Positions 18,101 through 26,001 of a DNA stretch of 40,190 nt are shown here, piece after piece. Origin of the DNA: Melioribacter roseus. Its GTDB lineage: Bacteria > Bacteroidota > Ignavibacteria > Ignavibacteriales > Melioribacteraceae. The first letter of the stretch is position 1; each line of letters starts with the position of its first letter. A program made the translations under genes and the position numbers. The stretch covers positions 1-40,190 of the forward strand of contig DYLP01000023.1 of the NCBI GenBank assembly GCA_020722005.1, in the 5' to 3' direction. Below the pieces are notes generated by a model. It was not told the DNA's origin. It searched no databases and saw only the letters and a list, made by a program, of their open reading frames with translations.

Positions 18101-19717
18101 CGGGTCGATAGCTGGATTTGTAACCTGAGCAAATCTCTGTTTGAAATAATAGAATAACAAATTCGGTCTGTTCGACAAAATAGCCAGAGGCGTATCGTTG
18201 CCCATTGAGCCGACAGGCTCCTGGCTGCGTGAAGCCATTGGGGATATTATTAACTTCAATTCCTCTTCGGTGTAGCCGAATACGTGTTGTTTTCTGATAA
18301 GTGATTCTTCGCTTTCTACTTCAGGAATACTTGATGGAGTAAAAAGTCCTCTTAAAGTAATTATATTTTCTTTAATCCATCTTCTGTACGGTTTTTGTCT
18401 CGAAATTTTTGCTTTTATTTCTTTGTCGGGTACAACTCTGCTTTGCTTAAAGTCCGCCAGTAGCATTTTGCCAGGGGAGAGTCTGCTTCTTTTAATTATT
18501 TTTTCGGGTGGAAATTCGATAACACCGCTTTCGGATGCCAGTACTACCATCCCATCATTTGTAATCGAATAACGCGCCGGCCGCAATCCATTTCTGTCCA
18601 GTATACCGCCAAGAAATCTCGAATCTGTAAATACAATTGCAGCAGGTCCATCCCACGGTTCCATGATTGCCGAGTGAAAATCATAAAATGCTCTTTTATC
18701 CTCGCTCATTTGGATTTTAGGACCGTAGGCTTCGGGAACCATCATCATCATTGCATGAGGTATCGAGCGTCCACCCATAACGAGCAATTCAAGAACGTTA
18801 TCGAAGATTGCCGAGTCGCTTCCGCTTTCGACTATGATCGGTTTTATTTTTTCAATATCGTCACCGAACAATTCGGACTTGAGAGTAAATTCTCTGGCTT
18901 TCATTCGATTAATGTTGCCGCTCAAAGTATTAATTTCACCGTTATGAGCGATAAATCTAAACGGTTGAGCCAGATTCCAGGTCGGTTGTGTATTGGTACT
19001 GTACCTCTGATGAATCACCCCGAATTTCGACTTAAATCTTTCGTCCGACAAATCAGGATAAAAGCGGGGCAACTGATTTGCAGTCAAAAGTCCTTTATAA
19101 ACAATCCTGTTCGAAGAAAAACTTGCAACATAAAATTGCGATGTATCTTCGGGCAATGCTTCTATTTCTTTTTCCACCTGTCTTCTAATAACGTAAAGCT
19201 TCCTTTCGAATGCCAAGTGGCTTATCTTTCCGCGATGGACAAAAATCTGAACAATACGTGGCTCTGTTGATTTTGCCAGTTCTCCAATAACTCCATCTTC
19301 AATCGGCACATCACGCCAGCCAAGAATATCGCATCCTTCTTCGAGAACATATTTCTCGAAAATCTTTTTGCATTTTTCAGCCAGAGCAGGATCTGCTGGG
19401 AGGAAAACCATACCAACTGCATAACTTTCAAGGTTGGGCAATTTAATTCCGATTGAAGAAGTTTCATCACGGAAAAATTGGTCGGGGATGTCAATCATAA
19501 TTCCAGCGCCATCGCCTGTTGATTTATCGCCGCCAAGTGCGCCGCGGTGCTCCAGATTAACAAGTATTTTAATTGCTTCTTCCACAACTTTATGCGTCGG
19601 AATTCCATCCAGCTTTGCTAAAAAACCGACACCGCAATTGTCACTTTCAAATTTCGGGTCGTATAAAGCGTTCTTCCTCAATCGTCCATCTGCTCTATAT
19701 AAATAATTATTCCCCAT
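15152..19717 (-). CDS. gltB: Glutamate synthase large subunit
   Basis: Catalytic subunit of GOGAT: glutamine plus 2-oxoglutarate gives two glutamates. It has 1521 residues, the normal length. The class II glutamine amidotransferase nucleophile is Cys28 (DNCGVGF), so a 27-residue propeptide must be removed. The FMN-binding synthase domain follows in the second half, with SGEGGEDMDR and PGEGGQLPG. The [3Fe-4S] cysteines are in CVMLRKCHLNTC near residue 1140 (C-x5-C-x4-C). The C-terminal GXGXG beta-helix domain spans about 1230-1450. The start is firm: AAGGAGAGA at 19722-19730 is the strongest ribosome site in the window. The gene is first in the gltBD operon, with a 458-bp upstream region that may carry control elements. 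Confidence 0.97.
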   Translation of the reverse strand: MGNNYLYRADGRLRKNALYDPKFESDNCGVGFLAKLDGIPTHKVVEEAIKILVNLEHRGALGGDKSTGDGAGIMIDIPDQFFRDETSSIGIKLPNLESYAVGMVFLPADPALAEKCKKIFEKYVLEEGCDILGWRDVPIEDGVIGELAKSTEPRIVQIFVHRGKISHLAFERKLYVIRRQVEKEIEALPEDTSQFYVASFSSNRIVYKGLLTANQLPRFYPDLSDERFKSKFGVIHQRYSTNTQPTWNLAQPFRFIAHNGEINTLSGNINRMKAREFTLKSELFGDDIEKIKPIIVESGSDSAIFDNVLELLVMGGRSIPHAMMMMVPEAYGPKIQMSEDKRAFYDFHSAIMEPWDGPAAIVFTDSRFLGGILDRNGLRPARYSITNDGMVVLASESGVIEFPPEKIIKRSRLSPGKMLLADFKQSRVVPDKEIKAKISRQKPYRRWIKENIITLRGLFTPSSIPEVESEESLIRKQHVFGYTEEELKLIISPMASRSQEPVGSMGNDTPLAILSNRPNLLFYYFKQRFAQVTNPAIDPLREELVMSLESFVGGEGNLLEESPENFRGFKFSHPVLTPDDLKKIEHANHPSIKVSYLDILFDKNGGDNALENALNKIFETAAENIKNGTTVIVLTDKNVDEKRVPIPSLLAASGLHHYLIQNGLRTKTSIIVESGEVREVMNYALLISYGVDAICPYLALNTVRYLAENNFLEQYLKPEVAIDSYIIAVKKGLLKTMSRLGISTLHSYYAAQTFEAIGLSQKLVDKYFTGTINRLGGIDLEDIQKEALMRHSAGFPEKGMPESLLSAGGEYSIRLNGEKHFWNHDSISKLQLATRTNDYEVFKEFTKIVNEGENSPIAIRKMLRFKKRNPIPIDEVEPVESIIKRFVVSAMSFGSISKEAHETIAIAVNRIGARSNSGEGGEDMDRNKVDANGDTARSKVKQVASGRFGVTPEYLLSAEELQIKIAQGAKPGEGGQLPGHKVTPEIARVRHTTPGVTLISPPPHHDIYSIEDLAQLIYDLKCINPDAKVSVKLVSESGVGTVASGVAKAKADIVLISGYEGGTGASPLTSIKHTGIPWEIGLAETHQTLIHNKLRDKIIVQVDGQIKTGRDLAVATLLGAEEYGFATSVLITIGCVMLRKCHLNTCSVGVATQDPVLRARFSGKPEYIERFFRFLAQDFREVMAELGFRTVDEMVGHSELLEFNPPPDLWKAQKFDLSPLFNSMVETAGKCCMVNMPNQVEVYDEEFIDKLKPAIEDKTPVELELPIRNIHRTVGARLSGYVVKKHGAKGLPEDTIKINFKGSAGQSFGAFLSPGMTFKLEGDVNDYMGKGMAGGRIIVVPPVNAAFAPHDNVICGNVALYGATGGEVFINGKAGERFAIRNSGATAVVEGIGDHGCEYMTGGTIVCIGSAGKNFAAGMSGGIAFVYDETQLFDTKCNLDMVDLESVWDKNDILFLRSLIEKHYYFTNSPRAKMILERWESSLPLFVKVIPIEYRKVLERMKLSEHADVETVAATEEVYDG

Positions 19718-20175
19718 CTGTCTCTCCTTATGTCTCTCAAACTTATTGTTATTGTTATTTTTGGAAAGGTTATTTTTCTATTAATAAACGGAGACTACGG
19801 CATTAACGCCGTAACATGCGTATGCTGCTGATCGCAGTAATAAAATACAACGGGATGATTTCTTCTGCGTACCGGATTTTATCTCTGCCGTTTTGATTTA
19901 ATTCATTAAGTCTGTTTTTCATTTTAAATCTCTTTAAAAAACTAATTCTAGTACACAGAACCGGGTAGGTTCTTATAAGATTACGGCAGCTTTTGGCTTG
20001 CTTTATAATTTTATGCAAATGTAATGAATGAAAATGGGAATTTCAATCCTTTTTTAAAATTTTTTTGTTCTTTCCCTAAATTTTTAAGTTACTCAGATAT
20101 TTCCACATTAACTTAAGAAAGCCACATAGCATTTAGGACGCAATAATAAAAAAGAAGAAGTAAAAAACATTAAAC
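19718..20175. other. 458-bp divergent intergenic region between gltB and the SpoIID-like gene
   Basis: No tRNA or recognisable riboswitch family is visible. Toward gltB, a weak promoter candidate is TTGAAA (20041-20046 complement), a 17-nt spacer and TACATT (20018-20023 complement). Downstream of it lie a hairpin AGAACC/GGTTCT (19957-19973), a possible 39-codon ORF (19803-19922) and a second hairpin TACGGC/GCCGTA (19796-19813) overlapping that ORF's stop. The order promoter, hairpin, short ORF, hairpin and gltB resembles an attenuation leader, but this is inference. Positions 20047-20175 are AT-rich and hold the start region of the plus-strand cluster. Confidence 0.4.
19803..19922 (-). CDS. 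Possible short leader ORF upstream of gltB
   Basis: An open frame of 39 codons starts at ATG 19922, with an AAAGAGA-like site 7 bases before it. It encodes a polar N-terminal half (MKNRLNELNQ...) and a hydrophobic segment (IIPLYFITAISS) ending in Arg-rich MLRR. I do not recognise it. It ends 85 bases before gltB, and its stop lies in a small hairpin. It could be a leader peptide, a small membrane protein or chance. The frame is open further upstream to 20018, but that part looks less coding-like. Confidence 0.3.
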   Translation of the reverse strand: MKNRLNELNQNGRDKIRYAEEIIPLYFITAISSIRMLRR

Positions 20176-21555
20176 ATGATTTACAAAAACATTGCTATAT
20201 TTCCGAATGAAAAACAAAAGAACTCTCTAATGATAGAGCCGGAAATAAATATCGGAATTCTGAGCGCCAACGAAATTCGTTTCGACCTTTACGGAGAATT
20301 CAAAAGTAATTTAGGAACCAGAAAATGCAGCGGAGATTATAAAGCCTCTCTCGAAGGGGGAAAAATAGTGGTTTACAAAAGCAACAATAAAGTGGGCGAA
20401 TCCGAAGAAATCATTTTCACTCCTAATGACATTGATATCGAATCATTTGTTCTTTACGATGTTGTTATAGGAAAGAATTTCCACTGGGAGAAAAAAGAAA
20501 AGCAGCGCTTCCGTGGAACGCTTCGATTGTTTATAGAAGAAGGTAATATTACCGCTGTTAATATTATTCCACTTGAAGAATATCTAACAAGTGTAATCGC
20601 CTCAGAAATGAACGCCAATAGCTCTCCCGAATTACTCAAGGCACATGCTGTCATTTCGCGCAGCTGGATTTTATCCCAGTTAGAGAAGAAAAAAGAAACC
20701 ACCCGGCACGTCAACGAATTGATTTCAGATGATGAAATCATAAGATGGTACGACTCGACCACCCATAATAATTACGATTTTTGTTCGGACGACCATTGCC
20801 AGCGCTATCAGGGAATTACCAGAATTATTAACGAAAACGTTTATAGCGCCATAGAGAGCACCAGAGGGATAGTATTGATATACGACGGCAAAGTGTGCGA
20901 CACACGGTATTCTAAATGTTGCGGCGGAATCACCGAGTCGTTCGAAAACGTTTGGGAACCGATAAGAGTTCGATATCTTGTATCAATCACAGATTACAAA
21001 TTCGAAATCGATGGCATCCAATACGACCTTACAAAAGAACAAAATGCCGAAAAGTGGATTAACATTTCGCCCCATGCTTTTTGCAACACGACTGATCCCA
21101 AAATAATTCAACAGATATTGAACGATTACGACAGGGAAACTGATTTTTTTAGATGGGAGGTTGAATATTCTCAGGACGAACTTTCTTCAATTATAAAAGA
21201 AAAAAGCGGAATCGACTTTGGTCATATAATCGATCTGCAACCAGTCGAACGAGGGTATTCCGGAAGAATAATTAAGTTAAAAATAAGAGGTACAAAAAAA
21301 ACATTGACCGTCGGCAAAGAACTCGAAATAAGAAAATGGCTTTCGCCGACTCATCTTTACAGTTCAGCATTTTCTGTTTATAAAGAAAACATTAAAGATA
21401 ATATGCCGGCTAAGTTTATTCTCAAAGGAGCAGGATGGGGACATGGCGTGGGCTTATGCCAGATTGGCGCCGCAACGATGTCGAATATCGGATACCATTT
21501 TGACGAAATTCTTTTGCATTATTTTAAGGGAGCTAAAATCAAAAAGATTTATTGA
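20176..21555 (+). CDS. SpoIID/LytB-domain protein (peptidoglycan lytic transglycosylase-like)
   Basis: A 459-residue protein of the SpoIID/LytB family, whose founding member cuts glycan strands during endospore engulfment. The family catalytic glutamate is visible as Glu144 in VIASEMNANSS, followed by the conserved KAHAVISRSW stretch. The C-terminal GAGWGHGVGLCQIGA motif is also typical. A DDHCQRYQGI segment near residue 205 and a CCGG pair are features of the long SpoIID-like proteins outside spore formers. There is no obvious signal peptide or membrane segment, which is odd for a wall enzyme; an in-frame ATG at 20230 would not change that. It opens a tightly packed five-gene cluster. Its TGA shares a base with the ATG of the glycosyltransferase, so the two are coupled. 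It probably acts in cell-wall remodelling. Confidence 0.85.
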   Translation: MIYKNIAIFPNEKQKNSLMIEPEINIGILSANEIRFDLYGEFKSNLGTRKCSGDYKASLEGGKIVVYKSNNKVGESEEIIFTPNDIDIESFVLYDVVIGKNFHWEKKEKQRFRGTLRLFIEEGNITAVNIIPLEEYLTSVIASEMNANSSPELLKAHAVISRSWILSQLEKKKETTRHVNELISDDEIIRWYDSTTHNNYDFCSDDHCQRYQGITRIINENVYSAIESTRGIVLIYDGKVCDTRYSKCCGGITESFENVWEPIRVRYLVSITDYKFEIDGIQYDLTKEQNAEKWINISPHAFCNTTDPKIIQQILNDYDRETDFFRWEVEYSQDELSSIIKEKSGIDFGHIIDLQPVERGYSGRIIKLKIRGTKKTLTVGKELEIRKWLSPTHLYSSAFSVYKENIKDNMPAKFILKGAGWGHGVGLCQIGAATMSNIGYHFDEILLHYFKGAKIKKIY

Positions 21556-22673
21556 TGAAAATACTTAAAACTTGCTTTTCAAATAGCTGGGGTGGACTCG
21601 AAATTTATTCATTGACTACAATTCAAAAACTTAATGAAAGAGGAATAGACACTACTCTTTTATCACTTACCCAGGCACCAATTATTCAGGAAGCCAGAAC
21701 ACATCATATTAATACTGAAACAATTGATAATGCAGCTTACTTAAACCCATCTGGCATTAAAAAAATAATCACTTTACTCAAAAAAGAAAATTTCGACCTA
21801 ATTCACTGTGCAACTTCAAAAGACTTATGGCTGGTTGTACCGGCGCTGAAACTTACAAAATTAAACACTCCCCTTTTAATGACAAAACATATGGGTTCGT
21901 ACATAGTAAAAAAAGATATCCTTCATCGATTTATCTATAGACGGGTCAACATTGCAATTGCGATCAGCAACGTGATAGCAAAGAATCTGATCGACACCAC
22001 TCCTTTAAAACCAGAAAAAATTAAATTACTCCACAACGGAATCGACACGAAATCTTTCGACCCTGCAAAGCACGACAGGAATAAAGTGCGTTCCGAATTC
22101 GGAATTAATGACGACGAGTTATTAATCGGCATGACAGCGCGTTTTAGTCCGGGCAAAGGACATGAAGAATTTATTGCCGCTGCAAAAATATTATGTAATG
22201 ATTATAACAATCTCAAATTCATCATAGTTGGGAAAGCCAGTCGCGGCGAAGATGAATACGAAAATAAAATAAGAGAAGCAGCACACCAAGCGGGCATATT
22301 CGACAAAATTATTTTTACCGGATTCAGAAAAGATATTTCGGACATCCTTGCTGCAATGGATATTTTTGTATTCCCCTCTCATGCAGAAGCTTTCGGTATT
22401 GCACTCATCGAAGCATTCAGCATGGCTAAACCAAATGTTTGTTCTGCTTCAGACGGCGTTCTCGATATTGCTATCGACTGTCAAACTTCGTTGCTCTTTA
22501 ATAAACAGTCTGCCGAAAACCTTGCCATTAAATTGAAAAGATTGATTGACGATAGAAACTTGAGAGAAAAACTCGGCAAAAATGCCCGGCTTAGAGCAGT
22601 GGAACATTTCGATATCGAAATTTTTACTGACAGGTTGATTTCAATTTATAAGGAAACATTGAACGAAAAATGA
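21555..22673 (+). CDS. Family 4 (GT-B) glycosyltransferase
   Basis: A 372-residue retaining glycosyltransferase. The N-terminal half has the acceptor-domain opening MKILKTCFSNSWGGLE. The C-terminal half has the nucleotide-sugar region with MTARFSPGKGH, followed by VFPSHAEAFGIALIEAFSMAKP, which contains the E-x7-E motif of GT4 enzymes. It transfers a sugar from a nucleotide or lipid donor, probably during lipopolysaccharide or other envelope glycan assembly in the cytoplasm. Donor and acceptor cannot be read from sequence. The start is ATG 21555, overlapping the TGA of the SpoIID-like gene by one base (TGATG). A TTG just before it is in frame but not needed. Its own stop overlaps the next gene in an ATGA. 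Confidence 0.9.
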   Translation: MKILKTCFSNSWGGLEIYSLTTIQKLNERGIDTTLLSLTQAPIIQEARTHHINTETIDNAAYLNPSGIKKIITLLKKENFDLIHCATSKDLWLVVPALKLTKLNTPLLMTKHMGSYIVKKDILHRFIYRRVNIAIAISNVIAKNLIDTTPLKPEKIKLLHNGIDTKSFDPAKHDRNKVRSEFGINDDELLIGMTARFSPGKGHEEFIAAAKILCNDYNNLKFIIVGKASRGEDEYENKIREAAHQAGIFDKIIFTGFRKDISDILAAMDIFVFPSHAEAFGIALIEAFSMAKPNVCSASDGVLDIAIDCQTSLLFNKQSAENLAIKLKRLIDDRNLREKLGKNARLRAVEHFDIEIFTDRLISIYKETLNEK

Positions 22674-24718
22674 CTTTTCTCAATCCCGCCATATTGATTG
22701 GACTACTGGCTGCTGGAATTCCGGTTATAATTCATTTTCTCAATTTAAAAAAACTGAAAAAAGTTGAATTCAGTACGCTAAATTTTTTGAAAGAACTCCA
22801 GAAAAGCAAAATAAGAAAAATTAAGTTCCGTCAATGGTTGCTGTTATTAATTAGAGTAATAATAATAATGTTTTTAGTTTTAGCATTTGCTCGTCCTACA
22901 ATCAAGGGAACTATAGCCGAGTCAGGAACGATTTCGTCAATCTTCATATTCGACGATTCCTACAGTATGTCTCTTCTAACACCGCAGGGTTCACTGTTTA
23001 ATATTTCCAAAAAATTCTCCAAGGAAATCTTCTCGTCATTTTCGTCAAAAGATCGAATTGCTGTAATGACTGCCACTGCGTATGCCAATAAAATTAATTT
23101 CGTGTCACCTACCGAAGCGCTGAAATTAGTCGATGAGTTGAATGTTTCTGCTAAGTCAGTAAAACTCAACGATGCCCTGTCTAATGCGGTTAATAAACTG
23201 AAAAGTGAAACTTCGGTAAATAAAGAAATATTCGTCTTCTCGGATTTTCAGAAATCGTCTTTTAAACTTCCTAATGAATCTCTCGACGAGAAAATTAAGA
23301 TATACGCAATCACTCTTGGCGGGAAAAATTCAAATAACCTGTCAGTCGACACTATTTATTCCGAAAATCAAATTTTCGAATTAAACAAATCCGTAAGTTT
23401 TCTTGCTGCAGTTAAAAATCATTCAGAATCTCAAGCTGTTGATAGAATTGCTTCTTTATACATAAACGGAAGAAGAGCGGCTCAAAAAGGTTTTTCAATT
23501 GCTCCGAAAGAAAGAACAATCCTTAATTTCGAAACGGTATTAATTGATACGGGAATAATAAATGTGCAGGTAACGCTTGAAGACGACGATATTCTTTTTG
23601 ACAACGAGAGGAACCTCGCTTTTTACGTTCCAGGTAAAATTAGAGTTCTGATCTTGTCCGAAAAAAAAGAAGACAGTTATTTCCTTAGTACCGCATTGTC
23701 AACTTCTCTTACCAATAAAAATCAAACGGTAATTTTAGATGAAATGCCGTACGCTGCTTTAACTTCCATCGACTTAAAGAAGTACAACACGATAATTTCA
23801 ATTGGTGCACCCGAAGTATCTCAATACGGATTATTCTCCGATTATGTTTATGAAGGCGGCAATCTTGTTCTTTTCCCTTCATCTTTTGAAAAAATGGAGA
23901 ACCACGAAAAGTTTTGTAGTTCTCTCGGTATAAGAGGCAAAGGATTTCAAAGAATTTTCAATTCGGTTCATTATACCGGTAATATAAATTATGAACATCC
24001 GCTAATTACCGACTTGTTCGAAAACAAAGAAAAGGTAGAGATCGATTCGCCAGAATTTTACAGGTATTTTAGATTGAACGGATTTTATGAAGGGGAGGTA
24101 ATTATTGCGATGGATGACGGCTCGCCCTTCGTTGCAGAAATAAAAAAAGGTGCAGGAAATATTTTTTTATTTAACGTCGCACCGGTCACTAATTGGAGCA
24201 ACTTACCACTCAAATCGATATTTGCACCGTTAATTAATCGAATCGCAAGATTCGGGTCTAACTTCAATACAGACGAAGAATTCAGAACAGGCGAAAGAAT
24301 CATTATCGATTTATCAGGGATTACTGTACCCATTATAAAAGTAGAAAAACCAGACAACACCGTAACATATTTGAATAAAAACGAAAGTCCCAATCAAGAT
24401 ATAATATCGTATGACGATACCAACCTACCGGGTTTATATAAATTTTATGCAGATACACGATTGATAAAATACGCAGTTGTCAATACTGACCCACTTGAAT
24501 CGACGCCTAATTACTATACCGACGAGGAATTAAAGACTGCAGCTGGTTTTATTACCATAAACTCAAATTCATTCAAAAAGGAAAATATTATTCAACTAAG
24601 ATACGGCAGCGAGCTATGGAAATATTTTGTTATTTTAGTAATATTACTGGCGATAATCGAAACATTTTTGTCGAAAAGTAATAAAAGAGAAGTAATTGAA
24701 CTGGAGAAAGAAAGCTAA
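22670..24718 (+). CDS. BatA-type membrane protein with von Willebrand factor A-like domain
   Basis: A 682-residue inner-membrane protein. The N-terminal BatA domain has two membrane segments (about 5-23 and 56-74) around a basic loop rich in Lys (FLNLKKLKKVEF), the hallmark of BatA N-termini. A vWA-like domain follows, with a metal-ion-dependent adhesion motif D95-x-S97-x-S99. The long middle region (about 290-640) is probably a periplasmic GATase-like/beta domain, and a last membrane segment lies at about 650-668. Bat proteins are linked to aerotolerance and stress in Bacteroides and spirochaetes, but no MoxR ATPase or other bat gene is next to it here. Its start overlaps the glycosyltransferase stop by 4 bp (ATGA). 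Confidence 0.87.
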   Translation: MTFLNPAILIGLLAAGIPVIIHFLNLKKLKKVEFSTLNFLKELQKSKIRKIKFRQWLLLLIRVIIIMFLVLAFARPTIKGTIAESGTISSIFIFDDSYSMSLLTPQGSLFNISKKFSKEIFSSFSSKDRIAVMTATAYANKINFVSPTEALKLVDELNVSAKSVKLNDALSNAVNKLKSETSVNKEIFVFSDFQKSSFKLPNESLDEKIKIYAITLGGKNSNNLSVDTIYSENQIFELNKSVSFLAAVKNHSESQAVDRIASLYINGRRAAQKGFSIAPKERTILNFETVLIDTGIINVQVTLEDDDILFDNERNLAFYVPGKIRVLILSEKKEDSYFLSTALSTSLTNKNQTVILDEMPYAALTSIDLKKYNTIISIGAPEVSQYGLFSDYVYEGGNLVLFPSSFEKMENHEKFCSSLGIRGKGFQRIFNSVHYTGNINYEHPLITDLFENKEKVEIDSPEFYRYFRLNGFYEGEVIIAMDDGSPFVAEIKKGAGNIFLFNVAPVTNWSNLPLKSIFAPLINRIARFGSNFNTDEEFRTGERIIIDLSGITVPIIKVEKPDNTVTYLNKNESPNQDIISYDDTNLPGLYKFYADTRLIKYAVVNTDPLESTPNYYTDEELKTAAGFITINSNSFKKENIIQLRYGSELWKYFVILVILLAIIETFLSKSNKREVIELEKES

Positions 24719-24727
24719 AAAGCATTT

Positions 24728-25993
24728 ATGATTGAACTTAAAAATACGCCGCGTGAAAGAGCAATTTTAATCGCACTGCCAATTGGGGGTTATTCAAAAG
24801 ATCAAGTTGAAGAACATCTGGACGAACTGGAATTGCTTGCCTTGACTGCGGGAGCTGAAACGGTTTTTAAAATCCTTCAGGACAGAGTTAAACCCGACCC
24901 GGCATATTTCATCGGCAAGGGGAAAGCAGAAGAAATAGCACAATTAATCGAATTGAACGACATACAGGTTGTTATTTTCGACAACGACCTTAATCCCACA
25001 CAGCTACGCAATCTTGAGAAACTATTCAATCGTAAGATTTTAGATAGAAGCGGATTGATACTCGATATTTTTGCACTTCACGCAAAAACGAGAGAAGCCA
25101 AAACTCAGGTTGAACTGGCTCAGCTCGAATATATGCTGCCGAGACTTACGAGGGCATGGACTCACCTTTCGAAGCAATACGGCGGAATCGGAACGAAAGG
25201 ACCGGGCGAAACACAGATCGAAACAGACCGTCGTTTAATTCGTAGACGGATATCAAAATTGAAAGAAAACCTTCGTAAGATCGAATCCCAGCAAATTGTA
25301 AAAAGCTCGGCGCGCAAAAAATTAATTAATGCAACACTTGTAGGATATACAAACGCAGGGAAATCCACACTGCTGAATCTTTTAACAAATGCCAGTGTGC
25401 TGGCAGAAAATAAATTATTTGCCACACTCGACTCCACAACGCGAATTTTAAACTTAGACAGAAACAAACAAATTCTCTTGAGCGATACTGTCGGTTTTAT
25501 AAGAAAACTTCCTGCACACCTCGTTGCTTCTTTCAAGACTACTCTTAATGTGGTCAGTGAAGCCGATGTGATATTGCATGTGATCGACGCTTCGCACACT
25601 TTCTTTGAAGATCACATTAAAACTGTCGAAGATACTTTACGCCAGCTCAATTGCGATAAAAAACTACAGTTGAAAATATTCAATAAAATCGACGCTCTGA
25701 AAGAACGGGACATTATAAATTACATAATTGCAAATTATCCGGACAGTTATTTAATTTCAGCACAGCGTGGTATCGGCATTCAAAAATTGAAATCAGCACT
25801 GATTAACATCTACGAACAAAACTTCGTTGAAGGCGAACTGAGAATTAGCCACAATCAATCGAAGGAAATATCGAAAGTTTATGAAATAGCAGAAGTACTC
25901 GACACACTCTACGAAGACGAATTTGTCTTGTTGAAATACAGAACCAATAAGACTAACGAAAGTCAAATTAAAAAACTAATCCAGCACAATTAA
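24728..25993 (+). CDS. hflX: GTPase HflX
   Basis: Ribosome-associated GTPase that splits stalled or heat-damaged 70S ribosomes. It has 421 residues. The N-terminal HflX domain (about 1-190) carries the glycine-rich signature GGIGTKGPGETQIETDRR. The G domain follows with G1 GYTNAGKST, a G2 Thr near ATLDSTTR, G3 DTVGF and G4 NKID. The C-terminal extension is short. Motifs are complete, so it should be active. It starts 9 bp after the BatA-like gene and ends 8 bp before hutH, and is probably on the same transcript. The upstream sequence is A-rich with no strong Shine-Dalgarno. Confidence 0.96.
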   Translation: MIELKNTPRERAILIALPIGGYSKDQVEEHLDELELLALTAGAETVFKILQDRVKPDPAYFIGKGKAEEIAQLIELNDIQVVIFDNDLNPTQLRNLEKLFNRKILDRSGLILDIFALHAKTREAKTQVELAQLEYMLPRLTRAWTHLSKQYGGIGTKGPGETQIETDRRLIRRRISKLKENLRKIESQQIVKSSARKKLINATLVGYTNAGKSTLLNLLTNASVLAENKLFATLDSTTRILNLDRNKQILLSDTVGFIRKLPAHLVASFKTTLNVVSEADVILHVIDASHTFFEDHIKTVEDTLRQLNCDKKLQLKIFNKIDALKERDIINYIIANYPDSYLISAQRGIGIQKLKSALINIYEQNFVEGELRISHNQSKEISKVYEIAEVLDTLYEDEFVLLKYRTNKTNESQIKKLIQHN

Positions 25994-26001
25994 ATATTTT
26001 T

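Noticed and set aside
18674-19270. Open frame of 198 codons on the plus strand inside gltB
   Set aside because: It is fully antisense to strongly conserved gltB coding sequence and encodes no recognisable protein; a by-product of codon bias.
25162-25599. Open frame of 145 codons antisense to hflX
   Set aside because: It covers the conserved G domain on the other strand, and its Ser/Leu-rich product looks like a shadow translation.
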